6,596 bases of DNA, taken from Gammaproteobacteria bacterium (GTDB lineage Bacteria; Pseudomonadota; Gammaproteobacteria; Enterobacterales; Psychrobiaceae). Shown piece after piece: positions 1 through 6,596 of this stretch (its first letter is position 1; each line of letters opens with the position of its first letter). A program made the translations under genes and the position numbers. Location: the NCBI GenBank assembly GCA_013214885.1, contig JABSRS010000051.1, positions 7,005-13,600 of the forward strand. The letters are read 5' to 3'. The notes under the pieces are model-generated. The model saw nothing but the letters and a program-made list of their open reading frames with translations. It made no database searches and was not told the origin of the DNA.

Positions 1-1522
1 AGCGTGTGGCGATAGATACGTTAAAGTCATCGCTTAAGTCAGTGTCTAGTTCAATAAAAATTGCGCTGTTGTGGCGCGTTTTGTCCACGGCACTCTCAGG
101 TGAGAAACCTGCAAGTACCTGAGCACCGCCAGCAGCGACTGGGTTACCAGAATCATCTAAAATAGTAATGTAAGACGCTTCTTCACCCGCGTTGATTTGA
201 TAATTCTCATGACGATATTCGGCGCCGACAGCGACAAATACTTCGTTTGGTAAGCCAAGATCGAAGAACTTATTAGCCGTTAGGTTCAAGATGCTTTGCG
301 CATAAACTAAGCTGCCATTATCAAACTCGGTTGGACTATTAACACCCATTGAAGTATTGATCGAGTTTTTAACTATTAGGCCGAAATCGTTTTTCCCGTA
401 GTTGGCACTGATGTCCCAGCTCCAGTCGTTCGTTTCGCCTTTGATCCCTGCAACAATCGCGTGATCTTTAATGTTCGAGGCAATGTGCGGCAAGAAGCCA
501 TCAGGATAAACTTCACTAACATTACGACGGTTTTTTGCCAGACGAACAAAGCCGCCAGATAAGCCGTCACGTTCGCTAAAGCTACCAAATGAATATAACT
601 CGCTGGTGTCTGTTAACTGCCAACCAAAGTTATAGAAAAATGCGATATCTTTAAGTTCGGCTTTACCAAACTTGTGATTATAACGGTCAATGGTTAAATC
701 GCGTGGGTCAACCACGCCATCACCGCTTTCGCCATATTGTTAACGTAGGTCAAAACCAGAGCGATTGGTTGCCTGACGGTTGCGTGACTCGAGTGCTAAA
801 TGGATGAAACCTTGGTCGCTAATTTCAGTGCCCCAGTCAGCAGCAATAGTGGTGGTGCCACCGTCGCTCATGGTGCGATCAGCACCAGTAGTAAAGACTA
901 GTTCGCCTTTGGCATCAACGCTAACGTCGGTTAACTGCGCCGCGCCCGCCATTTGTGTTTCATATTGACCATAAGTGATGCTGACATTACCACCCGTTTG
1001 ATCTTTTAAAATGATGTTAATCACACCAGCAATCGCGTCTGAACCATATTGCGCCGCTGCGCCATCACGTAAAACTTCAATGCTTTTAATTGCTGACGTT
1101 GGAATAGTATTTAAATCAACCGCGCTTGAACCACGACCAACACTACCGTTTAAGTTTAGTAATGCTGAACTGTGACGGCGCTTACCGTTAATAAGCACTA
1201 GGGTGTGATCTGGTGCTAAACCACGTAACACAGCAGGGCGAGAGTGATCGGTGCCATCTGACATTGCCGCATGGGGAAAGTTAAAACTTGGAATGAGGGT
1301 CGATAAGATCTGGCTCACTTCAAGTTGACCAGTGCTACTCATATCTTCGACATTGATAACATCAACAGGGACGGTACTTTCTGATACAGTGCGATCGTTA
1401 CGACGTGAACCAGTCACGATAATACGTTCAACGTCTTGTGCTGCGTTAGTCTCAAAAGCTTGTGCTTGTTGGAATGTTGAGCTTGAAACAATAAACGCTA
1501 AAGCGGTTAGTTTTGTGTGCAT
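1..1522 (-). pseudogene. TonB-dependent outer-membrane receptor, interrupted by one in-frame stop, 3' end outside window
   Basis: Family role: TonB/ExbBD-powered import of a scarce nutrient across the outer membrane. The ligand cannot be read from this sequence. The start is the ATG at 1522-1520, with AAAAGG 7 nt upstream (plus-strand 1530-1535). Residues 1-22 look like a signal peptide ending AQA. A TonB-box-like stretch RIIVTGSRR (about residues 33-41) is followed by a complete plug domain with LRGLAPDHTLVLINGKRRH, an SVGRGSSAVDLNTIP motif, and the usual IEVLRDGAAAQYGSDAIAGVIN. Codon 261 is TAA (742-740), directly followed by CAA TAT GGC. I translated the same frame leftward and found no other stop to the edge; it reads as receptor barrel, for example LPNEVFVAVGAEYRHENYQI near 200-265. 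A single C-to-T change of a Gln codon is the simplest explanation. A product ending at the stop would have signal and plug but no barrel, so it should be inactive. Sequencing error or suppression remain possible. Confidence 0.88.
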
Positions 1523-1705
1523 GATTTTGCCTTTTGTGCGAATTAAAATCGCGAAATAGTTAAACTAGGTGCATTGTAAAGATTGCTAGATTAGAGTGAT
1601 AATCAAGATAGATATAACTTATGCAAAAAAGTGTGGTTGGTGATTTTTTTATGTGATGGCAATCACGATTGTGGCTGTGTTAGTGATTTAGTTTAAATTT
1701 TTGTT

Positions 1706-1746
1706 AAAAAGTGTTCACTTGGCCGACTTTTACAGCCAAGTGACAC
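1706..1746 (-). terminator. Rho-independent terminator, leftward
   Basis: The arms GTGTTCACTTGGC (1711-1723) and GCCAAGTGACAC (1735-1746) pair into a 12-bp stem with one bulged base around an 11-nt loop. Read on the minus strand, the stem is followed at once by five T residues (plus-strand AAAAA, 1706-1710). No T-run follows it on the plus strand, so it should act only on leftward transcription. It lies just outside the probable end of the neighbouring IS remnant and upstream of the receptor gene, so it may once have ended a gene later destroyed by the insertion. Confidence 0.65.
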
Positions 1747-1759
1747 GAACTTTTGAAAG

Positions 1760-2446
<687 letters not shown>

Positions 2447-2448
2447 GG

Positions 2449-3069
2449 TTATTTCTTAGCTGTAAGGTATACAGCTTTGACATTTGAACCGATTAACTCC
2501 GCTTTCACGGTGTTAAAACCTGAAGAGTTAGTTATCTCTTTAGCTAATTGCGGAGTAAGTGTGATCGTTGCAGATGACTTGACGCCATATTTCCTTGTAT
2601 AGCGGTACTTAAATAGGATTTTATTGAAAAAACTCATGCCATGAAGGGTAAAACTGACCACCACAAGCCTGCCATTATTTTTCAAGACCCGAAAACATTC
2701 CGTCAGCGCCGCTTCTGGATTTGGAATAATATGTAAAAGATTAGCCATAAAAACTGTGTCAAATGAAGCATCCTGATACGGTAAGTTAAAACAATCTGCT
2801 GTTTCAACGGTAACCGTTGCTTGATCGTTAAACCGACTGCGTGCGACAGTAATCATGTGCTCTGAAATATCAGTAGCAACAATTTTCGACGCCGAACCAA
2901 CGAAACACTCGGTATATGTGCCATTACCACAACCGAGTTCCAACATGTCGCCAATCTCAGACAGTGAACTCAACCTCCGTTTAACGGTTTTAATGTTTTT
3001 AATTCCAACAACATAGTTATTAAGTTCTTCAAAACTCTTTGCAAACTGTTCCCACTTGTTAATAGTCAT
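2449..3069 (-). CDS. Class I SAM-dependent methyltransferase (Methyltransf_11/UbiE-like)
   Basis: A 206-residue soluble protein with the full Rossmann-type methyltransferase signature. Motif I is ELGCGNGTY (44-52), which binds SAM. Asp67 in ATDISEHM probably contacts the ribose hydroxyls. TADCFNLPY places Asp92 near the adenine, FDTVFMANLLHII (103-115) is motif IV, and a post-motif block FRVLKNNGRLVVVSF follows. The N-terminus KWEQFAKSFEELNNYV is typical of small-molecule methyltransferases. The acceptor substrate cannot be told from sequence. The start at 3069-3067 has only a weak purine stretch (TTAGAGAG) upstream. The gene seems intact but stands alone, with IS remnants on both sides. The decayed transposase begins within a few bases of its stop codon, so its original downstream neighbour and terminator were probably lost. 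It may be a cargo gene or a leftover host gene; the leftward terminator near 1706-1746 could end its transcript. Confidence 0.87.
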   Translation of the reverse strand: MTINKWEQFAKSFEELNNYVVGIKNIKTVKRRLSSLSEIGDMLELGCGNGTYTECFVGSASKIVATDISEHMITVARSRFNDQATVTVETADCFNLPYQDASFDTVFMANLLHIIPNPEAALTECFRVLKNNGRLVVVSFTLHGMSFFNKILFKYRYTRKYGVKSSATITLTPQLAKEITNSSGFNTVKAELIGSNVKAVYLTAKK

Positions 3070-3533
3070 CGTGAACTCTCTAATTTAGATTAATGATGTA
3101 TATTTCTCACGACTAGCTTCACATTTAAATGCGTTATTTTTATTGATGGATCCTATCCATTTACAGTCACTTAGTAATGACTTAAAAATAATACGATTAA
3201 TTTAAGTTCACATCAACGATGTTAGATGTTTATTTGATAATTTTACATCTATCCAAATCCCAATGTTTAAAAACTAAAACCACGCAGTGACTATGCGAAT
3301 AAGTGCATTCAGGCAGTATTGGCGAGTTGGTGAACCTATCAACGCAACGCAAATAGGATTTATTTACATTAATTAACTATTTTGATCCAATAAAACATGA
3401 TGTAACCACCAATTTCAGCCGAACACTGGCAGAAGTTGCCCAACTAATGAACGAAAGAATTAGAATGTTTGAAGGACAATCTTTTACATCTGCTAATAAC
3501 AATGAAAGATAATATAAAACTTCAGATGGATGG
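3070..3533. other. A+T-rich stretch without an intact gene
   Basis: This holds the upstream region of the methyltransferase and then unassigned DNA before the second IS remnant. Two small inverted repeats are visible: ATGGAT-CCT-ATCCAT (3146-3160) and TAGATGT/ACATCTA (3223-3229 with 3245-3251). Either could be an operator, but nothing else supports that. From 3356 to a TAA near 3508-3510 one plus-strand frame is open for about 51 codons, including RTLAEVAQLMNERIRMFEGQ. It has no good start, I do not recognise it, and it may be a gene fragment. I saw no RNA gene here. Confidence 0.5.
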
Positions 3534-3803
3534 GATGAAATTAGAAAGTTAAAATATCAGGTGAAACGTCTTGAAATGGAAAGATAAATATTAAAAAAAT
3601 GACGGTCTTCTTTGCCAAAGAAATGAAATAAAGCACTCATTATTGCCCAATATAAGAAGACCTAGCCTGTCGATTTAATGTGCTGCCTGCTGGGTGTTAA
3701 ACGTAATAATTTTTATAGCTATCAAAAGTATAGTGTAAATAAGGCTGTTGATCCTGACCATGATGAAATAATGAGTTACTCACTAGAGTGGCAAAAGCAA
3801 ATG
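3534..3803 (+). pseudogene. IS3-family OrfA C-terminus plus OrfB N-terminus remnant
   Basis: The plus strand reads DEIRKLKYQVKRLEMER, then TAA (3585-3587), then ILKK. After a shift of one base it reads TVFFAKEMK and stops at 3629-3631. This is the leucine-zipper end of an IS3 OrfA (family pattern ERDILKKATVFFAKEMK) with one nonsense codon and a 1-nt deletion after the A7 run at 3593-3599. The OrfB start follows in the first frame: IAQYKKT, TAG (3663-3665), PVDLMCCLLGVKRNNFYSYQK, then KAVDPDHDEIM. The homology fades near 3790-3803, so the catalytic DDE domain is absent. The style of the OrfB N-terminus (RNNFYSYQK, VDPDHDE) suggests a different IS3 subgroup from the minus-strand remnant at 1760-2446; this is a judgement from remembered family patterns. 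The open stretch 3678-3863 starting at its Met is an artefact of decay, not a real gene. Confidence 0.8.
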
Positions 3804-3863
3804 ATTCGTCCTAATCGAGAAAAAAGAAGGTTAGTTGGGAAGTCGGATCCGATAGATGCCTAA
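3804..3863 (+). pseudogene. IS110-family transposase fragment
   Basis: Nineteen codons read IRPNREKRRLVGKSDPIDA and then meet TAA (3861-3863). The pattern R-P-N-R-x-x-R-R-x-x-GKSDxxDA is characteristic of the N-terminal DEDD (RuvC-like) domain of IS110/IS1111-family transposases. Only this short piece remains. It is joined in frame to the end of the IS3 OrfB remnant with no spacer, so it marks a deletion or insertion junction. The match is short but the motif is distinctive. Confidence 0.65.
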
Positions 3864-4099
3864 AAGTAACTAATAACTAATTATTGAGTTGAGGTAGTAG
3901 GTAAGGCAGGAACGCCAAAAATTATGGCGATATAATAACCGAGGGAAATCTAGTTGATGATAAAAATTGATTAATTTATGTCGATTATGATAAGGCTGAC
4001 ATCTTTTAATCTCAGGGTGCTTTATAGAATAAAAACTGTAACCGATTGAAAATTTGTCTTATATTTAAAAAATAATGAAAAGTTTTCTTAAATATCCGC
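3864..4099. other. Intergenic stretch before the sigma-factor promoter
   Basis: No coding signal was found. It has a tandem TAACTAA repeat (3866-3880) next to the IS110 fragment and a weak inverted repeat CGCCA/TGGCG (3913-3917 with 3925-3929) lacking a T-run. The rest is A+T-rich leader DNA. It separates the IS-scarred region from the iron-regulated locus. Confidence 0.4.
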
Positions 4100-4105
4100 T
4101 ATAAT
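4100..4105 (+). promoter_or_regulatory. Candidate -10 element (TATAAT) of the sigma/anti-sigma operon
   Basis: A perfect TATAAT lies 78 nt before the sigma-factor start. No good -35 is visible at 17 nt spacing, so RNA polymerase binding may be weak or depend on other contacts. Transcription should start near 4112, inside or next to the Fur-box-like repeats, which is a classical position for repression. Confidence 0.5.
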
Positions 4106-4115
4106 CACCCATTAA

Positions 4116-4146
4116 AATGATAACCGCAATGATAACTGTTATCATT
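4116..4146 (+). promoter_or_regulatory. Fur-box-like operator, overlapping repeats
   Basis: AATGATAAC occurs at 4116-4124 and again at 4128-4136. The second copy forms a perfect 9-1-9 palindrome with GTTATCATT (4138-4146), 19 bp in all. Its core TGATAACTGTTATCA matches 13 of 15 positions of the 7-1-7 Fur consensus TGATAATNATTATCA. The 12-nt offset of the upstream copy could let a second Fur dimer bind. It lies just downstream of TATAAT and upstream of a FecI-like sigma gene, so iron-dependent repression is the natural reading. Binding itself is inferred. Confidence 0.8.
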
Positions 4147-4183
4147 TGCGTTTAAGTTAAGGGTGACAATAAAGGAGTAACGC

Positions 4184-4705
4184 GTGATGGTGGCAATTAG
4201 CCTTGCTAATATGGATAGTGTGGATTTTATGTATCAAGAGCATCACAGTTGGCTTTCGTTATATATTCAGCGTCGATTGAGCTGTCCAGAAGTGACCGCA
4301 GATCTCGTTCAAGAGACTTACTTACGCTTATTGACCAGAGGGCAGTTACCAGAAAAGAAAGATTCACGCCGATATTTAACCCACATTGCAAAAGGGTTAG
4401 TTATTGATCTTTATCGTCGTCGTAATATTGAAGCAGCGTATCTTGAGCTACTGGAGGTCGAGCCTGAAAAAGTTGCCTCATCACCTGAATATCAGGCCAT
4501 TATTGTCGAAGCTTTAGTGGAAATTGATGCCTTACTACACCGATTACCGAACAAAGCTCGCCAAGCTTTGCTGATGCGCCAATTGGAGTACATGAGTTAC
4601 AAAGATATTGCAGCCGAGCTTAAGATTTCGGTCTCTTCTGTTGAGAAATATGTGGCAAAAGCACTTCAAAGCTGCTTAATGGTAGCCCTTGAGGATCTAA
4701 TTTAA
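4184..4705 (+). CDS. FecI-like ECF RNA polymerase sigma factor
   Basis: A 173-residue extracytoplasmic-function sigma factor that would direct RNA polymerase to the promoter of its partner receptor. Region 2 spans about residues 15-80 (DLVQETYLRLL at 40-50, DSRRYLTHIAKGLVIDLYRR at 60-79). Region 4, about 113-165, has LPNKARQALLMRQLE and the helix-turn-helix YKDIAAELKISVSSVEKYVAKAL. The ISVSSVxKYVAKA signature and the AAYLELL linker are those of the FecI/iron-starvation sigma group. Two starts compete: GTG at 4184 (7 nt after GGAG at 4173-4176) and ATG at 4187 (10 nt after it); they differ by one residue. Only 2 nt separate its stop from the FecR-like gene, so the two are co-transcribed. The Fur-box-like repeats just upstream suggest expression under iron limitation. 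Confidence 0.95.
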   Translation: MMVAISLANMDSVDFMYQEHHSWLSLYIQRRLSCPEVTADLVQETYLRLLTRGQLPEKKDSRRYLTHIAKGLVIDLYRRRNIEAAYLELLEVEPEKVASSPEYQAIIVEALVEIDALLHRLPNKARQALLMRQLEYMSYKDIAAELKISVSSVEKYVAKALQSCLMVALEDLI

Positions 4706-4707
4706 GC

Positions 4708-5646
4708 ATGGAACGAATTTCTCGAGATGCGATAAAGCAGGCATCGGTTTGGATGGCACGGTTATGGGCTGATGATGTTACTGAACAAGATAAGCAAGCA
4801 TTTCAGGCTTGGCGTACAGTCAATACCGACAATGAGTTTGCGTGGCAGCAACTCGAGATTTTACAGCAAAAATTCAATAATGTTCCTGATCCGCAGTTAA
4901 CTCGTAAAGTACTGGTAAAATCCAGTCAGACGGTCTCTCGTCGACAATTTTTACTGTTGGGTGGAGTTTCAATCGGCACGCTAGGTTTAGGATTATCTAC
5001 TCGATCTGAGCGACCAAATGGTGATGAATATGTCACTGTAACAGGGGAAATGAAAACGCTCACACTCTCTGATGGCACCATTCTAGCCATGAATACCGCG
5101 ACTCGTGTCTATGTGGATTTCAATCAATATGAACGTAAGTTACATTTGCTTGAAGGGGAAATTATGGTGACTTCTTCTCATCATGTGACACCATTTTATA
5201 TCTCTACAGCACAAGGGATGGTTGTGCCTATCGGCACCCGTTTCACTGTGCAGCAAAAAACGGATACGACCCAAGTCAAGGTCTATGAGGGAGAAGTAGC
5301 TTTGTATCCAACAACGGGCGCTAACAATAAACATTTATTAGCGGGCGAACAAGCGCAATTTTCCAGAGAATATATTGCTGAAAAATCAGATTTACAAGCG
5401 AATGATGCTTTATGGTTAGAACAAAAAATTCTTGCTCAGGAAACGCCACTTACTGAGTTTATTGCAGAACTGGCACGTTATCGCCGTGGGGTGTTAAACG
5501 TCGATCCTAAGTTGGCGCATCTGAAGTTAACAGGGATCTTTTCAACTCAGGATACCGATAAAACCTTATACAACATTAGCCAGGTATTACCGATAGAAGT
5601 TCGTTATCGAACGCCTTTATGGGTAAGCATTAAGGGCCGTCAATAA
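4708..5646 (+). CDS. FecR-like anti-sigma factor / transmembrane signal transducer
   Basis: A 312-residue inner-membrane regulator, normal length for the family. The cytoplasmic N-terminus (about 1-72) is the DUF4880-type anti-sigma domain, with ASVWMARLWADDVTEQD and QAFQAWR. A membrane segment at about 80-97 is preceded by SRRQFL (77-82), a twin-arginine motif; FecR-type proteins are known to use the Tat route. The periplasmic FecR domain follows (about 105-205: LTLSDGTILAMNTATRV, LLEGEIMV, IGTRFTV, VYEGEVALY). The C-terminus (about 255-312: RRGVLNVDPKLAHLKLTGIF, then TLYNISQVLPIEVRY) is STN-like and should meet the receptor's signalling domain. The start has only a distant GAGG (4691-4694, 13 nt away), so translation is probably coupled to the sigma gene ending 2 nt upstream. 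It would hold the sigma factor inactive, or activate it, according to receptor state. Confidence 0.94.
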   Translation: MERISRDAIKQASVWMARLWADDVTEQDKQAFQAWRTVNTDNEFAWQQLEILQQKFNNVPDPQLTRKVLVKSSQTVSRRQFLLLGGVSIGTLGLGLSTRSERPNGDEYVTVTGEMKTLTLSDGTILAMNTATRVYVDFNQYERKLHLLEGEIMVTSSHHVTPFYISTAQGMVVPIGTRFTVQQKTDTTQVKVYEGEVALYPTTGANNKHLLAGEQAQFSREYIAEKSDLQANDALWLEQKILAQETPLTEFIAELARYRRGVLNVDPKLAHLKLTGIFSTQDTDKTLYNISQVLPIEVRYRTPLWVSIKGRQ

Positions 5647-5721
5647 AATTCATTTTATTTTACGGGTTTTCTCTTTTCATACGGTGTAGTAGTTAGTCAG
5701 TCAATCGAAAAGGAAAGCAAG
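5647..5721 (+). promoter_or_regulatory. FecR-receptor spacer: possible sigma-dependent promoter site and receptor RBS
   Basis: This 75-nt gap separates the regulator pair from the receptor gene. In FecIRA- and HasISR-type loci the sigma factor acts on a promoter in this position. I could not match a specific ECF -35/-10 pair, so the promoter is inferred from gene order. An 8-2-8 inverted repeat of only A and T (AATAAAAT/ATTTTATT, 5642-5659) overlaps the FecR stop codon; it is weak and not a clear terminator. AGGA at 5711-5714 gives a good ribosome site 7 nt before GTG 5722. Confidence 0.4.
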
Positions 5722-6596
5722 GTGCCATTCACTTCTAATCGTAAGCTGCTCGCAATACTAGTCAGTGCTAGTTTGGGTATCGTCAGTGCCTTAACTCCTG
5801 CCTTAACCAGTGCAGCAGAACCTCATACATATAATATCCCTGCAGGTAAATTGGATGCCGTTCTTAATCAGTTTGCGGTGGCAGCGGGTATTGAATTCTA
5901 TCTCAATGCTGCCTTATCCGAAGAAATGTATAGTCAAGGATTGAGTGGTGTTTATCAACCTGATGAAGCACTGCGCCTGCTGCTGTCAAATACCGGGCTG
6001 AATGCTCAACTGCAAGCAGATGGCACATATCGTTTATCGCCTAAGACTAATTCAATGATGCTCGATCCTATTCAGGTTCGTACTAACTTTGATAGCGGCA
6101 TTAGCCGCGATGAAGCAGGGGAGATGGCGATTTACGATGATGACGTCTCGAGTGCTTATATGGGTAAAGATGAAATTGAACGATTTAAAGGAGCAAGTGC
6201 CTCAGATCTGTTTAAAGGCATGGCCAATATATTTAGTGGTGAAGCTCGTAATGGTGGCGGTAGCATTGATCCTAATATTCGCGGGGTGCAAGGTCCGGGA
6301 CGAGTCCCTGTTATTATTGATGGCACCGAACAAGGTATATCAGTTTATAACGGTTACCGTGGGGCCTCTAATCGAAACTATATTGATCCTAATTTAATCG
6401 GCAGTATGAAGGTTTATAAGGGAGCACAGATTAATCCTGATATTACTACCTCGGTGGGTGGTGCGGTTGAAGTGAGCACTATTTCTGTTCAAGATATTGT
6501 GCCAGAAGGTGAAACCTTCGGTATGGAATTTATCGCAGAAAGCAGCAGTAATTCTGTCGCACCTCATCAAGCGCGTCTTCATACCGGTAAGGACTG
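5722..6596 (+). CDS. TonB-dependent receptor with N-terminal STN signalling domain (FecA/HasR-type), 3' end outside window
   Basis: An outer-membrane transducer-receptor; 291 codons lie in the window and continue past the edge. The start is GTG 5722, chosen because AGGA stands 7 nt upstream and a proper signal peptide follows at once (NRKLLAILVSASLG, cleavage near SAA at 30-32). The next in-frame ATG (5929) would remove it. Residues 36-106 are an STN (secretin/TonB short N-terminal) domain: YNIPAGKLDAVLNQFAVAAG, LSGVYQPDEALRLLLSNTGL, TYRLSP. A TonB-box-like DPIQVRTN (115-122) follows, then the plug (about 140-265) with FSGEARNGGGSIDPNIRGVQ, GRVPVIIDG, NYIDPNLIGSMKVYKGA and TTSVGGAVEV. The STN domain, with the FecI- and FecR-like genes just upstream, marks a receptor that signals as well as imports. 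The IRGVQGPGRVPVIIDG and RNYIDP motifs recall haem/haemophore receptors (HasR, BhuR), so haem is my leading but unproven ligand. Confidence 0.93.
   Translation, partial: MPFTSNRKLLAILVSASLGIVSALTPALTSAAEPHTYNIPAGKLDAVLNQFAVAAGIEFYLNAALSEEMYSQGLSGVYQPDEALRLLLSNTGLNAQLQADGTYRLSPKTNSMMLDPIQVRTNFDSGISRDEAGEMAIYDDDVSSAYMGKDEIERFKGASASDLFKGMANIFSGEARNGGGSIDPNIRGVQGPGRVPVIIDGTEQGISVYNGYRGASNRNYIDPNLIGSMKVYKGAQINPDITTSVGGAVEVSTISVQDIVPEGETFGMEFIAESSSNSVAPHQARLHTGKD

Noticed and set aside
376..588. Minus-strand 70-codon open frame
   Set aside because: It overlaps the receptor barrel in another frame; the receptor frame is continuous through it and has recognisable motifs.
780..968. Plus-strand open frame opposite the receptor
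   Set aside because: Shadow of the receptor gene; no ribosome site and no family resemblance.
1332..1559. Plus-strand open frame over the receptor start
   Set aside because: Antisense to the signal peptide and plug coding region; no independent support.
1597..1616. Possible Fur box upstream of the left receptor (GTGATAATCAAGATAG)
   Set aside because: Only one half resembles the consensus and there is no palindrome, unlike the site at 4116-4146.
3913..3929. CGCCA/TGGCG hairpin as a terminator
   Set aside because: Five-bp stem and no T-run after it.
5140..5334. Minus-strand open frame inside the FecR-like gene
   Set aside because: Antisense shadow of a well-supported gene.
6089..6397. Plus-strand 102-codon open frame inside the receptor
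   Set aside because: It lies in another frame of the STN-receptor gene, whose own frame carries clear plug motifs.
6394..6582. Minus-strand open frame at the right end
   Set aside because: Antisense shadow of the receptor plug region.

Overview
The window looks like gammaproteobacterial DNA. Protein motifs, moderate A+T content and the density of TonB-dependent receptors fit a marine Shewanella/Alteromonadales-type genome. This placement is inferred from family resemblance, not from a marker gene.

Left part (1-1522, minus strand): most of an outer-membrane TonB-dependent receptor gene. It runs off the left edge and is interrupted by a single in-frame TAA at 740-742. The frame is otherwise open to the window edge, so this is a fresh nonsense-type pseudogene or a gene whose stop needs confirming. 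Just upstream (about 1706-1746) is a leftward-reading hairpin plus T-run that would insulate it from transcription arriving from the right.

Middle part (about 1760-3863): a scarred region. It holds a decayed IS3-family orfB on the minus strand (two stops, one frameshifting insertion, 5' end missing), an intact SAM-dependent methyltransferase (minus strand), an unassigned A+T-rich stretch, and a second, different IS3-family remnant on the plus strand. The frame of that second remnant runs into a short IS110-type transposase fragment. The methyltransferase is the only apparently intact gene here and may be a passenger stranded between element remnants.

Right part (about 4100-6596, plus strand): a FecI/FecR/receptor-type cell-surface signalling locus. 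In order there is a TATAAT promoter element with an adjacent Fur-box-like repeat cluster, a FecI-like ECF sigma factor, a FecR-like anti-sigma/sensor with a twin-arginine membrane segment, and the first 291 codons of a TonB-dependent receptor. The receptor has an N-terminal STN signalling domain and starts with GTG. Expected working: iron starvation lifts Fur repression and the sigma and FecR proteins are made. Ligand binding by the receptor is then passed from its STN domain to the FecR periplasmic part, which frees or activates the sigma factor to transcribe the receptor. The plug motifs resemble haem/haemophore receptors (HasR/BhuR type), but the ligand is not proven by this sequence.

No tRNA, rRNA or CRISPR array was seen. 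I see no wholly new system; the most rewarding parts are the Fur-controlled signalling locus, the nonsense mutation in the left receptor, and the chimeric IS remnants.
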